The notes: generated by a model from the sequence alone, not told the origin. Positions 34,248-43,553 are shown, numbered from the stretch's first letter. The stretch: 64,000 nt of DNA from Bacteroidales bacterium UBA1309 (GCA_002307185.1 DBTT01000051.1:1-64000), one strand, 5' to 3'. Numbers and translations are program-made.

Positions 34248-37172
34248 ATGATAAAAAGAATATCAATCGTATTGCTGTTTGCTGCAGTTTCGTTCCTCAC
34301 TTTTGGGCAAACCTACGAGTGGAAACAGGCCGAGAGCAACGGGTATGCGTACAAGTATGTTACGAACGATCCAACGCACAGTCGTTTTTACACGCTCAAG
34401 AATGGGCTCACCGTTGTTTTGAGTCCTACCACCAAAGAACCCCGAATCCAGGCTTATGTGGCTGTAAAAGCCGGAAGCAAAACGGATCCGGCTACCAACA
34501 CAGGGCTTGCGCATTACTTGGAGCACATGATGTTTAAGGGTACAGACAAATATGGCACTCTTGACTGGAGCAAAGAAAAGCCGGAGTTGGACAAGATTGA
34601 TGCGCTTTATGAAGTCTATAACAAGACCAAAGACGAAGCGCAACGCAAAGCCATTTACCATCAGATTGATTCGATTTCAGGAGTGGCAAGCAAATATTCC
34701 ATTGCAAACGAATACGACAAGCTGATGTCGAGCATGGGCGCGCAAGGAACAAATGCCTTCACGTCATTCGAACAAACTGTTTACACCGACGATGTACCTG
34801 CGAGTTCACTCGACAAATACATTACCGTGCAGGCTGAACGTTTCCGCCAGCCTGTTTTCCGCATTTTCCACACCGAACTGGAAGCCGTTTACGAAGAAAA
34901 AAACCGCGGTTTGGACGATGATGGAACGCAAGTGTTCGAAACTTTATTCGCCAACTTGTTTAAAAAGCACAACTACGGTTTGCAGACAACTATAGGTACG
35001 ATAGAACACCTGAAAAACCCTTCTTTGATTGAAATCAGGAAGTATTTCAACACTTATTACGTGCCAAACAACATGGGTGTGATTCTTTCCGGCGATTTTG
35101 ATCCGGATCAAGCGATTGCCAAGATCGACAAAGCTTTCGGTAACATGCAGGCGAAACCGGTTCCCAAATATTCTTTTCAGCAGGAGAATCCGATTACAAG
35201 CCCTGTTGTCAAAGATGTGGTTGGCCCCAATGCAGAAAGCCTGACAATTGGATTCCGCCTTCCTGGAAACAAAGACAAAGACGTGCTTCTGGCAGATTTG
35301 GTCGGTTCCATCCTGACTAATGGAAAAGCGGGCTTGCTCGATTTGAATTTGGTGAAGAAACAAAAGCTCCAAAGAGCCAGCGCATTCACCTACACGTTGA
35401 TCGACTACGGCATTCTCTACTTGTCCGCTTCGCCCACTACCGGACAAACCTTGGAAGAAGTGAAGGATCTTGTGCTGGGAGAGATTGACAACTTGAAGAA
35501 AGGTAATTTTGATAGCGACCTGATTCCTTCCATTGTAAACAACATTAAAAAAAGCAAAATACAGCAAACGGAATCTTACGAAGATAGGGCCAGTTTGCTG
35601 ATGGATGCATTCACCTCCGAATTGGATTGGAAAGACCAGGTGGCTTATGTCAACAATCTCTCGAAAATCAAGAAAGAAGACGTGGTGGCGTTTGCCAATA
35701 AATATTTTGGAGACAATTATGTGGCTGTCTTCAAAAGAAAAGGCGAAAGGCCCAATTTGCAGAAGATAGAGAAGCCCCAGATTACTCCAGTGGAAACCAA
35801 TGCCGGAAAACAATCTCCTTTTGTGAAGTCGGTCGATGAAATGCCCAACACTCCTTCAACTCCTGTATTCTTGGATTATGACAAGGATATCCAGAAAGAC
35901 AAAATTGGAAATGCAGAAGTGCTCTATGTGCAAAACAAAGACAACTCCTTGTATCGCCTTCGTTTCCGTTACAAAATTGGGGTTCTCAATGATTTGAAGT
36001 TGCCTTACGCCACCCAATATATCCAGTACCTCGGCACGGATAAGAAATCGGCAGAACAGATTTCGAAGGAATTCTACAAAATAGCTTCCAGTTTTAGCAT
36101 TTCCTCTGCTGAAGAGTACACCACAGTCACCATCGAAGGGCTTCAGGAAAACTTCACTCAGGCTGTCAAGCTTTACGAAGATTTGGTGGCCAATGTGCAG
36201 CCAAACGACGATGCGCTGAAAGCTTTGAAATCCAGAATCAGCAAGGCACGGAAAGATGCCAAGCTCAGCAAACAGGCAATCATGCAGGGGCTTACCAGCT
36301 ATGCGCTGTATGGCCCACAAAACAAGTTCAACAACACCCTCAGCGATGCCGACATCGAAGGCCTTGTTCCCCAAGAGTTGATCGGAAAAATAAAGGAATT
36401 GAACAATTTTGAACAAACAATCATCTACTACGGCCCAGCTTCTATGTCCGAGTTGGTCACTACTTTAAAGCCTTTGCATAAAATTCCTGCCAAGTTTGCT
36501 CCTGAAAAACCATTGAAAACCTTCAAGCAAGTGGAACAAACTAAAAATCAGGTGCTGTTCACCGACTATAACATGGTGCAAGCCGAAACCCGTTGGATTC
36601 GCAACACAGATCTTTATGACCCCAAATTGGCCACAGTTGTCGATGTGTTCAACAACTATTTTGGCGGCGGCATGGGATCCCTCGTGTTCCAGACAATCCG
36701 TGAAAGCAAGGCTTTGGCATATAGCACCTACGGTTATTATGTGTCCCCGTCCAAAAAGGAAGACAAATACTATATGTTGGGATATGTGGGCAGCCAAGCC
36801 GACAAGTTCAACGATGCCGTGAAGGCAATGAACGAGTTGTTCACCACTTTGCCCGAACTTCCTGTAAACTTTGAATTAGCTAAAAATCAAGTTAAGAAAG
36901 ACATCGAAACTGAACGCATCACGCAGGACGACATCATCTTCAATTATTTAGGTGCTCAACGTTTTGGCTTGAAAGACGATATCCGCAAACAAATCTACAA
37001 CGATGTGGACAAGGTGACGATTGAGGATCTCAAGAACTTTCATCAGTCAAAAATTTCAGGGAAACCCTACACTTACGCTATTGTAGCATCGGAAAGCAAA
37101 CTTCCTGAATCGGAATTGAGCAAGATCGGCGAAGTGAAGAAAATTTCCTTGCAAGAATTGTTTGGGTATTGA
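34248..37172 (+). CDS. Secreted M16-family zinc peptidase
   Basis: 974 aa with a signal peptide (~1-21, ending TFGQ). It is two M16 halves in one chain. The N-terminal half carries the inverted zinc motif HxxEH (HYLEH, 89-93) and the downstream Glu in LEAVYEEKN; the C-terminal half (from ~540) is the inactive partner with a conserved GMGSLVFQTIRE segment. It is probably a periplasmic peptidase of the pitrilysin/insulinase group. It stands alone with a strong terminator after it. Confidence 0.92.
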   Translation: MIKRISIVLLFAAVSFLTFGQTYEWKQAESNGYAYKYVTNDPTHSRFYTLKNGLTVVLSPTTKEPRIQAYVAVKAGSKTDPATNTGLAHYLEHMMFKGTDKYGTLDWSKEKPELDKIDALYEVYNKTKDEAQRKAIYHQIDSISGVASKYSIANEYDKLMSSMGAQGTNAFTSFEQTVYTDDVPASSLDKYITVQAERFRQPVFRIFHTELEAVYEEKNRGLDDDGTQVFETLFANLFKKHNYGLQTTIGTIEHLKNPSLIEIRKYFNTYYVPNNMGVILSGDFDPDQAIAKIDKAFGNMQAKPVPKYSFQQENPITSPVVKDVVGPNAESLTIGFRLPGNKDKDVLLADLVGSILTNGKAGLLDLNLVKKQKLQRASAFTYTLIDYGILYLSASPTTGQTLEEVKDLVLGEIDNLKKGNFDSDLIPSIVNNIKKSKIQQTESYEDRASLLMDAFTSELDWKDQVAYVNNLSKIKKEDVVAFANKYFGDNYVAVFKRKGERPNLQKIEKPQITPVETNAGKQSPFVKSVDEMPNTPSTPVFLDYDKDIQKDKIGNAEVLYVQNKDNSLYRLRFRYKIGVLNDLKLPYATQYIQYLGTDKKSAEQISKEFYKIASSFSISSAEEYTTVTIEGLQENFTQAVKLYEDLVANVQPNDDALKALKSRISKARKDAKLSKQAIMQGLTSYALYGPQNKFNNTLSDADIEGLVPQELIGKIKELNNFEQTIIYYGPASMSELVTTLKPLHKIPAKFAPEKPLKTFKQVEQTKNQVLFTDYNMVQAETRWIRNTDLYDPKLATVVDVFNNYFGGGMGSLVFQTIRESKALAYSTYGYYVSPSKKEDKYYMLGYVGSQADKFNDAVKAMNELFTTLPELPVNFELAKNQVKKDIETERITQDDIIFNYLGAQRFGLKDDIRKQIYNDVDKVTIEDLKNFHQSKISGKPYTYAIVASESKLPESELSKIGEVKKISLQELFGY

Positions 37173-37242
37173 TATTCGAATTTAATTCTGTGGAATAACA
37201 GATAAAATGTCTTCTTGCAGGACAAAGAAAGGACAAAATAGA

Positions 37243-37283
37243 AAACAGGGCATTCACAAAAGTGGGTGTCCTGTTTCGTTTTT
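37243..37283 (+). terminator. Rho-independent terminator of M16 gene
   Basis: A 15-bp RNA stem (37243-37257 with 37262-37276, three G-U pairs) closes a four-base AAAA loop and is followed by CGTTTTT. Confidence 0.85.
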
Positions 37284-37312
37284 ACGCTGTGCTTTTCTTA
37301 TACCACTGATCT

Positions 37313-37370
37313 AAGTACATGACAAAATTTAAATCAAATATAGATATTTTTAAAATTTTGTCATGTACTT
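37313..37370. repeat. 18-bp perfect inverted repeat around an AT-rich core
   Basis: AAGTACATGACAAAATTT (37313-37330) and its exact complement (37353-37370) flank 22 bp of pure A/T-rich sequence. There is no T-run and no gene start close by. It could be a regulator site, a cruciform, or the two ends of a vanished small mobile element. Confidence 0.8.
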
Positions 37371-37519
37371 AAGTAGCGAGAATCATTTGTTATCGTAAAA
37401 TGTACAAGCTGATAGCCAATAGCTTTTAGCCATTAGCCTTTTCCAACAGCTATAAGCTAATAGCTAAAGGCTATATTTGGCATTAAAAAGCACGACAATC
37501 TATTGCGACCATTACTTAG

Positions 37520-37708
37520 ATGAAAGATATTAAATGTTTCGCCTGACATAATGTTCAGGAAGGGAAACTAACGTTAGGCAAAGCAATTCATCTGTCTGGA
37601 TTGACACGTTATGAATTTGAAAAAATTTTAGCAAAAAACAACATCCCCATTTCCAATCCAAGCTTCGAGCAAGTGATTGCGGATATTGACACACTAAGTG
37701 ATTTGTAA
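37520..37708 (+). pseudogene. UPF0175-family antitoxin remnant
   Basis: Reading from ATG 37520 gives MKDIKCFA, a TGA stop (37544-37546), then in the same frame a clear UPF0175 C-terminal half: EGKLTLGKAIHLSGLTRYEFEKIL, KNNIPISN, to TAA 37706. UPF0175 proteins are small antitoxin-like partners of PIN-type toxins and are usually 80-90 aa. The N-terminal strand is missing and no toxin gene is adjacent, so this is a decayed toxin-antitoxin relic. Confidence 0.7.
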
Positions 37709-37760
37709 CTGTGTTGCAAGTTCGAAACTTATTTTTTATTTTTACGCCCGATGCGCAAGT

Positions 37761-37967
37761 AGGCGGTTGCCGCCTCGTCCTGCTTGCGCAGCCTGCGCAA
37801 AGGCAAACCAAAGCCGGCCACATGGTTGCGCAACGCACGCAAAGCCCGGACGAAGACAAGGCATGCTTGCGGAATCTCCGCAAGGGACACATGAGGGGCG
37901 GCTAACACTTGCGGAACATGCGCAAGCAACACAAACGAAGCAAGAGCCACTTGCGCACAAGGCGCAA
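37761..37967. repeat. Array of TTGCG-centred small hairpins
   Basis: At least six short inverted repeats follow one another: 37761-37766/37770-37775; 37784-37790/37794-37800; the palindrome 37825-37834; 37866-37873/37877-37884; 37908-37915/37919-37926 (one mismatch); 37951-37956/37962-37967. Most have a 3-nt loop and carry TTGCGCA or TTGCGGA. The array is GC-rich and lies immediately before the DUF6261 gene. Spacing is irregular, so it is not CRISPR-like. Confidence 0.8.
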
Positions 37968-38003
37968 CGATTCTTAATAACAACTGAATGTTACACAATT
38001 AAA

Positions 38004-38759
38004 ATGAAACCTATGAAAATCGATTCCATCTCCACTTCCCACCTTCAGAACGGGGAACATTTCACGTTCATGAGCGAGGTGCAACACTCCATTTCGGCCA
38101 ACGACCCGGCCGGGATAGATATCGCCGGGGCTTTCACATCCTTCCAAACGGCACTGGCGGGCGAAGACCTCTCGTTCAAAAAAGTGCAAAAGAGTGACAT
38201 CACCAAAGATCTCGTCGATGCCGACAGGCAGCGCGATGCGGTGGTAGCCGGATTCAAGTCGCAGGTAGGGTCGTTGCAGAAACACTTCGACAACGGCATA
38301 TCTTCGGCTGCCTACCGGATACAGGTGCTGCTGGACACTTACGGCAACCTAAGCACGCAATCGTACGACAACGAGACTGCCAACCTGAAGAACCTGGTGC
38401 AGGAACTCGCCGGCAAGTATGCAACCGATGTTGCCACACTTGGGCTTGGCGGCTGGGTGTCGCAAATGGAGACACTGAACAACAACTTCGACTCGCTGAT
38501 CAAGGAACGATACGCCCAAAGTTCCGACAAATCGACGGTCAACAGCTTGCGATCCGCCCGAATCGACACCGACAAAGCCTACGGCGCAATGAGGGACAGG
38601 CTCAACGCAGCCATCGTGTTCAACGGCGAAGCCAAATACACCAAAGCGGCAACAGACCTCAATGCCATCATCAAACGCTACAACGACATCCTCGCGCAAC
38701 GCAAAGGGAGGACAGGTACAAGCCAGGGAACGGATACAGGCGGGCAAACGTCGAATTAA
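38004..38759 (+). CDS. DUF6261-family protein, GC-rich
   Basis: 251 aa from ATG 38004. An open frame continues upstream to 37698, but that part only translates the hairpin array. The start MKPMKIDSISTSHLQNGEHFTFMSEV is typical of DUF6261, a Bacteroidota-restricted family often present in several copies per genome. The protein is mostly helical with no signal peptide or membrane segment; the tail is low-complexity (GRTGTSQGTDTGGQ). Sampled lines are about 60% GC against ~43% in neighbours, with unusual codon choice. Function unknown; its compositional likeness to the HU-like gene at 31-762 is notable. Confidence 0.75.
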   Translation: MKPMKIDSISTSHLQNGEHFTFMSEVQHSISANDPAGIDIAGAFTSFQTALAGEDLSFKKVQKSDITKDLVDADRQRDAVVAGFKSQVGSLQKHFDNGISSAAYRIQVLLDTYGNLSTQSYDNETANLKNLVQELAGKYATDVATLGLGGWVSQMETLNNNFDSLIKERYAQSSDKSTVNSLRSARIDTDKAYGAMRDRLNAAIVFNGEAKYTKAATDLNAIIKRYNDILAQRKGRTGTSQGTDTGGQTSN

Positions 38760-38917
38760 GCAATAAAAACAATTTGTTGCCGCATAAGTCGTATAAAAAA
38801 GCTAAAAGCTAAGACACAAAGGTTCGCCGTTTTTTTGCAAACAATTCAATCGGCAGGCATGCTTACACTCACTCCCTAAGCAAATATTTCTTACCGAATT
38901 AGCGGGATGGTAAAAGG

Positions 38918-38955
38918 AATAAACAAAATTTCATTGCGATGAAATTTTGTTTATT
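38918..38955 (-). terminator. Terminator overlapping the uvrB stop
   Basis: A perfect 17-bp stem (38918-38934 with 38939-38955) with a TGCG loop, very A/T-rich. The 3-bp stop codon of uvrB lies inside the stem. It probably ends uvrB transcription, and could serve the DUF6261 gene as well. Confidence 0.75.
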
Positions 38956-40963
38956 TCTTATACTCCCCCAGCTTCGCTTCCAATTTTATCAATTCATCGC
39001 GATACTGTGCCGCTTCTAAAAATTCCAGCTTTTTAGCCGCTTCAGCCATCCTTTTTTTCATGGAGGCAACAGCTTTCTCGATCTCTTTCCGGCTCTTGTA
39101 TTCGGTGCTAACATCCGATGCAATGGAGAACGAATCCGGTTCAAGATATGGCGCAGGGTCGCCATGCTGCCGATTTGTCAGGGCTGAATTCTTATTTTTA
39201 GCTATTTGATAAGGCGTGATTCCGTGTTCCTCGTTGTATTTCATCTGGATTTCGCGGCGGCGGTTGGTCTCATCGATGGTCTGCTTCATGCTGGCCGTGA
39301 TTTTGTCGGCATAGAAAATCACCTTTCCGTGCACGTTGCGGGCAGCACGCCCCACAGTTTGGGTGAGCGAGCGGTGGGAACGAAGGAAACCCTCTTTGTC
39401 CGCATCAAGAATGGCGACCAGCGAAACTTCCGGAAAATCCAATCCTTCGCGGAGCAAATTCACCCCAATCAGCACGTCGAACAAGCCGTTCCGCAGGTCA
39501 TCCATGATTTGCACACGGTCGAGCGTATCCACATCGGAGTGGATGTAGTTGCAACGCACGCCATTGTTGGCAAGGTAAGTCGTGAGTTCTTCTGCCATTC
39601 GTTTGGTTAGGGTTGTCACGAGGACACGTTCATCCACTTCCACCCGTTGCTGGATCTCTTCCATCAGGTCGTCAATCTGATTCAGGCTAGGGCGCACATC
39701 AATCGGAGGGTCGAGCAAGCCCGTTGGGCGAATCAATTGTTCCACCACAACTCCTTCCGATTTCACTAATTCATAATCAGCAGGCGTGGCACTCACATAA
39801 ATTGTTTGCGGAGTCATCGATTCAAATTCTTCAAACTTGAGCGGACGGTTGTCAATGGCAGCCGGCAAGCGGAATCCATATTCCACTAAGTTTCCCTTCC
39901 GGGAATGGTCGCCGCCGTACATGGCACGAATCTGCGGTATGGTTACATGGCTTTCATCAATTACCATGAGGTAGTCGTCGGGAAAGAAATCCAAAAGACA
40001 GAAAGGGCGTGTGCCGGGTTTCCGGTTGTCGAAATAACGGGAATAATTTTCTATTCCAGAACAATAGCCTACTTCCCTAATCATCTCCAAGTCATAGGTT
40101 ACTCGCTCATAGAGGCGTTTGGCTTCCAAATGTTTGCCTACGGAACGGAGAAATTCTACTTGCTGACCTAGATCTATATCTATTTCGCCAATCGCACGGT
40201 TGATGCGCTCCTTGGTAGTCACAAAAAGGCTGGCAGGATAGAGCCTAAATTCTTGAAAACGTTCGATGCGAACTCCTGAAAGCGGGTCGATGCTTTCTAT
40301 ACTCTCTATTTCGTCGCCCCAAAAAATAACACGCAGGATCATGTCGCCTTCTGCAAGGAAAATGTCCACCGTGTCGCCTTTCGCCCGGAAATTACCCCTT
40401 GCAAGATTAATTTCGTTTCGGGTGTAAAGCAAATCAACCACTTGGCGTAGAAATGCTTGTTGAACCAATTTTTGACCCGCTTGGATGATAATCGTAGAAC
40501 TGCGAAAATCTTCCGGATTTCCCATGCCATAGAGGCACGAAACGGAAGATACCACGATGATGTCCCGCCGATTGGAGAGCAGTGAAGTGCTTGTCGCCAA
40601 ACGGAGCTTTTCGATTTCTTCGTTGACAGACAAATCTTTCTCGATGTAGGTATTCGTGGACGGAATATACGCCTCTGGCTGATAGTAATCGTAATAGGAA
40701 ACAAAATATTCGACTGCGTTTTTTGGGAAAAAGCCCTTGAACTCACTGTAAAGCTGAGCCGCCAATGTCTTGTTGTGGCTGAGCACCAAAGTCGGCTTGC
40801 TCACCTCCGCAATCACATTGGCTATCGTGAACGTTTTTCCTGAACCCGTTACGCCAAGCAGGGTTTGGAAAGGAATGTTTTCATTCACGCCTTTCACCAA
40901 TTCTTTGATGGCCCCAGGCTGGTCGCCAGTGGGTTTGTATTTGGAGGTAAGTTCGAAATCCAT
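38951..40963 (-). CDS. uvrB: Excinuclease ABC subunit B
   Basis: 670 aa, full length. This is the helicase-like damage-verification subunit of nucleotide excision repair. Walker A LLGVTGSGKTFT, the beta-hairpin region YYDYYQPEAYIP, DESHVTIPQ, helicase motifs V/VI (GVNLLREGLDFPEVSLV, QTVGRAARN) and the C-terminal UVR motif (ASMKKRMAEAAKKLEFLEAAQYRDEL) are all visible. A -7-like box (TATTTTTG, complement of 40992-40999) lies just upstream. Confidence 0.98.
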   Translation of the reverse strand: MDFELTSKYKPTGDQPGAIKELVKGVNENIPFQTLLGVTGSGKTFTIANVIAEVSKPTLVLSHNKTLAAQLYSEFKGFFPKNAVEYFVSYYDYYQPEAYIPSTNTYIEKDLSVNEEIEKLRLATSTSLLSNRRDIIVVSSVSCLYGMGNPEDFRSSTIIIQAGQKLVQQAFLRQVVDLLYTRNEINLARGNFRAKGDTVDIFLAEGDMILRVIFWGDEIESIESIDPLSGVRIERFQEFRLYPASLFVTTKERINRAIGEIDIDLGQQVEFLRSVGKHLEAKRLYERVTYDLEMIREVGYCSGIENYSRYFDNRKPGTRPFCLLDFFPDDYLMVIDESHVTIPQIRAMYGGDHSRKGNLVEYGFRLPAAIDNRPLKFEEFESMTPQTIYVSATPADYELVKSEGVVVEQLIRPTGLLDPPIDVRPSLNQIDDLMEEIQQRVEVDERVLVTTLTKRMAEELTTYLANNGVRCNYIHSDVDTLDRVQIMDDLRNGLFDVLIGVNLLREGLDFPEVSLVAILDADKEGFLRSHRSLTQTVGRAARNVHGKVIFYADKITASMKQTIDETNRRREIQMKYNEEHGITPYQIAKNKNSALTNRQHGDPAPYLEPDSFSIASDVSTEYKSRKEIEKAVASMKKRMAEAAKKLEFLEAAQYRDELIKLEAKLGEYKK

Positions 40964-41056
40964 AAATCAGTTTCCGTTAGTGGGAATCTCACAAAAATAA
41001 GGATTTTTTTCGATTTTCGGATAGTCCATATTTTCAAATAGCGGATTTAGGAAATA

Positions 41057-41088
41057 AAAAGCCAGCCTCATTTCTTCGGCTGGCTTTT
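41057..41088 (-). terminator. Rho-independent terminator between uvrB and epimerase
   Basis: An 11-bp perfect stem AAAAGCCAGCC/GGCTGGCTTTT (41057-41067 with 41078-41088), 10-nt loop, with A-runs giving U-runs on the minus strand. It ends the minus-strand sugar operon; it can also work in the other direction. Confidence 0.85.
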
Positions 41089-41124
41089 CGGTGTCAAGGG
41101 TACCGGCTTATTGAGTTCTTTTGT

Positions 41125-41970
41125 TCATTTGTACCACTTGTCCGCCATTTCTTTCATGAAGGCGAGGCTTCCCTTGGCCAAATCTTCCGAATTGTATTTG
41201 GATGGTCGCCACAAGGATGTCGGGCCTACAAGCTCCGTGATTTCGGATGAAAAATTTTCCAGCACCAGCGGGCCTTGGTAATTGATTTCGGCCAATCCCC
41301 GGAACAAGTCATCCCAATGCACATTGCCTTCCCCCATCATTCCGCGGTCACTTTCGGTCATGTGAACATGTTTCAGACGATTTCCGGCTTTTATGACTGG
41401 TTCATAAAAGTTAGCCTCTTCAATATTCATATGGAAGGTGTCGAGATGTACCCCCAGGTTATCTGCCCCGATGGTGTCAATCATAGACAATATTTCCTCT
41501 GCAGCCGTGAAAACATAGCTTTCGTAGCGGTTGATTGGTTCGGGAGCAATGGTGATGCCTTGCATTTTTGCATAGGCTGCCACATCTGCAAAAACCCCGT
41601 AAACTGTCGCCTTTTCAGCAATCGTCAAGGGTTGTCCCGTGAATATTCCGATAGCCGAGTGGAGTACACCTCCCAGAAAGTCGCTGCCTACTTCGGCCGC
41701 CAAGTCAACCGCTTTTTTCAGTATGTCCGTTGCTTTTTGTGGATAAAACGGCATGTGACATTCTGCGGGAATATTCAGCGAGAGGCGCACTCTCACCCCA
41801 TTGTCTTCCAATTGTTTTTTTACTGTTTTCGCATCAAAATCGAGTGTGGCCGGCAAACAGATCTCGAGCAAGTCGAAACCATATTCTGCTGTTTTTTTGA
41901 TAGCGTATAATCCTTTATCAGCACTCCATCCAGGAATGAACGACAAAAGGGAAGTTCCAAATTTGGGCAT
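41125..41970 (-). CDS. Sugar epimerase of the D-tagatose/D-psicose 3-epimerase type
   Basis: 281 aa from ATG at 41970; the 23 extra upstream codons translate an AT-rich repeat. TIM-barrel AP-endonuclease-like isomerase. The four metal/catalytic residues of the tagatose/psicose 3-epimerase family appear in order: Glu in APEPINRYES, Asp in LDTFHMNIEE, His in KHVHMTESDRG and Glu in LVLENFSSE; the SLWR motif near the end also matches. It would interconvert C3 epimers of ketohexoses. With fructokinase, a permease and a porin upstream it could feed allulose or tagatose-type sugars into fructose metabolism (inference); a hydroxypyruvate-isomerase-like role is the main alternative. Confidence 0.75.
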   Translation of the reverse strand: MPKFGTSLLSFIPGWSADKGLYAIKKTAEYGFDLLEICLPATLDFDAKTVKKQLEDNGVRVRLSLNIPAECHMPFYPQKATDILKKAVDLAAEVGSDFLGGVLHSAIGIFTGQPLTIAEKATVYGVFADVAAYAKMQGITIAPEPINRYESYVFTAAEEILSMIDTIGADNLGVHLDTFHMNIEEANFYEPVIKAGNRLKHVHMTESDRGMMGEGNVHWDDLFRGLAEINYQGPLVLENFSSEITELVGPTSLWRPSKYNSEDLAKGSLAFMKEMADKWYK

Positions 41971-42064
41971 AATTATATTGTTAATTTGTTGATTCGTAAA
42001 TTCGTTGATTTGTGAATTTGTAAATTCACAAATTATCACATTGGCATATTAACTCATTGGCACA
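41971..42064. repeat. AT-rich tandem and inverted repeats between porin and epimerase
   Basis: GTTGATT and AAATTC units are tandemly varied, followed by CACATTGGCATATTAACTCATTGGCACATTA. A perfect 12-bp inverted repeat (42008-42019 with 42022-42033) is included. This is a simple-sequence intergenic repeat of a kind frequent in Bacteroidota. Confidence 0.6.
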
Positions 42065-43450
42065 TTAAAACAACCACCATTCCGTCTTCACTCCGATATA
42101 CGCTCCCCATTGCTTTTGATTTACTTGCAGCCAAGACGAATATTCGTTGTTTTTGGCATACTCGTTGTATCGGGCCAGTGTCATTACCAAGCGGATATGG
42201 GGGCGGCACCAAGGGTCGCGTTTCCCTAATGGAACCACAGTGGGTGCGAAACTGAATTTCCACATCGATGCTTCGGGATTTGTTCCATCCTTGCGGGTCG
42301 CGTAGTGCACTTCCCCTAACAGGTGCAACCAATCTTTTGCATAAAAAAACCCACGCATTCCCACCACGAAATCTTGTTTTTGATTGAAAATCTCGTTTCC
42401 GTTGAAAAAGGTAGCCTTGTTGTCGCTGCTGGCCCCACCTTTGCTCAATGTGTAAACTCCATACGCATTCAACGACACTTTTTTGGACAAATTCAGAAGA
42501 ATATGCTCCACTGTGGTGAAAGAATACGCATCCGTATATTTCCCGTGTTCATCGGGTGCTCCGTAAGTGGCCCAAGTGTAGGTATTGCCATTGTCACCAC
42601 CATTGGCGATGCCACGTCCATATCGCACCGAAAACTGATTGAACGAGCCCGGCATCAATGTACGGATGGAATTGTTGTACTTTGCCCCTAACACCCAACC
42701 GTTGTCGGTTGCATAATGGATCGTCGATTTTTCCGAAGTACCGGATACATGATGGAATTCACCCAACAGTTTCAGCGTGTTTCCGTTTTTGGAAATGACA
42801 CTGTGCTCGATCACCCACGCTTGCCGCTGGCGAATCACGGGATTGGTGCCCCCGTTTACAGTCACGGCATAGTTGTAGGGAAAAACACCCGTTGAATCGC
42901 TCGAAGCCGGCATGTACATGGCCAATTCTGTATTCTTGTAACTTACGCCAAAACCTTGTGCCGAATGGTCGTCGAAATAGAAATAATCGCATATGTGTAT
43001 GTCGTCGTAGCGGCGAAAACGGACACCGGCCCATGCCGACCAGCGGCTACCCATGATATTGCGAGCCTCTATATAAGTTTCCGGCAGAATAAATGTCAGT
43101 CCATTCGGGCTGCGAGTACTGGTGTTACCCATGAATTGTCCGTTGGCTGAATACATTCCCAACCGAACTTGAAAAGTGACATTTGTACTGTCTTTCCCAT
43201 TTAGTTTGGGTGTGAAATGTATGGCTGGAAGCAAATCCATGTAGTCCGTCTGTTCCATACGCCCGCCAAGCGAGCCTTGTCCCGACAAGTTCAATGGCTT
43301 CCACATATTCCCCTCCCCGTTCGGAGAAAAACCAACGCCGATACGCCCCGTAGTTCCCATCGACATGTGTGTGTTGGTAATCACTACTTGCGCTTTGCTG
43401 AATTGGCATAATAATGCCAACATACCTAAAATTAATTGGAAGTTTTTCAT
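42065..43450 (-). CDS. LamB-like outer-membrane carbohydrate porin
   Basis: 461 aa from ATG at 43450, which begins a signal peptide (MKNFQLILGMLALLCQFSKAQ). The longer open frame upstream lacks a signal and would cover the operator. The mature protein is rich in alternating aromatic strands and ends in the beta-barrel signature Trp-Trp-Leu-Phe. The pattern, with SRWSAWAGVRFRRYDDIHICDYFYFDDHS, matches the maltoporin (LamB) family, including the ring of YDIHxxDYYY residues. It lets sugar across the outer membrane for the FucP-type permease encoded upstream. Confidence 0.85.
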   Translation of the reverse strand: MKNFQLILGMLALLCQFSKAQVVITNTHMSMGTTGRIGVGFSPNGEGNMWKPLNLSGQGSLGGRMEQTDYMDLLPAIHFTPKLNGKDSTNVTFQVRLGMYSANGQFMGNTSTRSPNGLTFILPETYIEARNIMGSRWSAWAGVRFRRYDDIHICDYFYFDDHSAQGFGVSYKNTELAMYMPASSDSTGVFPYNYAVTVNGGTNPVIRQRQAWVIEHSVISKNGNTLKLLGEFHHVSGTSEKSTIHYATDNGWVLGAKYNNSIRTLMPGSFNQFSVRYGRGIANGGDNGNTYTWATYGAPDEHGKYTDAYSFTTVEHILLNLSKKVSLNAYGVYTLSKGGASSDNKATFFNGNEIFNQKQDFVVGMRGFFYAKDWLHLLGEVHYATRKDGTNPEASMWKFSFAPTVVPLGKRDPWCRPHIRLVMTLARYNEYAKNNEYSSWLQVNQKQWGAYIGVKTEWWLF

Positions 43451-43454
43451 GGTA

Positions 43455-43468
43455 TTTAAACGTTTAAA
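43455..43468. promoter_or_regulatory. LacI-type operator before porin
   Basis: TTTAAACGTTTAAA is a perfect 14-bp palindrome with the central CG typical of LacI/GalR sites, 5 bp upstream of the porin start codon and just after the predicted transcription start. Related sites occur at 45908 and 46991. Confidence 0.8.
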
Positions 43469-43477
43469 CAATTTGAG

Positions 43478-43485
43478 CAAAAATA
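43478..43485 (-). promoter_or_regulatory. Bacteroidota -7 box for porin
   Basis: The complement reads TATTTTTG. It predicts a start near 43472, so the operator at 43455-43468 would lie in the first transcribed bases and a bound repressor would block elongation or initiation. Confidence 0.5.
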
Positions 43486-43553
43486 ATTTATCCTTGAAGC
43501 AAAAGCGATTGCAATCGAATCTGAGCGGTTCTCCATAAATAGTTTCAAGGGAA

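Larger units (their letters stand above)
37173..37519. other. Intergenic region with terminator and two inverted repeats
   Basis: No gene seen. It contains the M16 terminator, an 18-bp perfect inverted repeat (37313-37370) and a TAGC-rich imperfect hairpin (37427-37466, 11-bp arms with one mismatch), then the UPF0175 remnant begins. Confidence 0.7.

Noticed and set aside
37761..37967. Possible CRISPR array
   Set aside because: Repeats are 6-8 bp hairpins at irregular spacing, with no constant repeat/spacer lengths and no cas genes.
37698..38003. Upstream extension of the DUF6261 frame
   Set aside because: These codons translate the TTGCG hairpin array; family members begin at MKPMKIDSIS.
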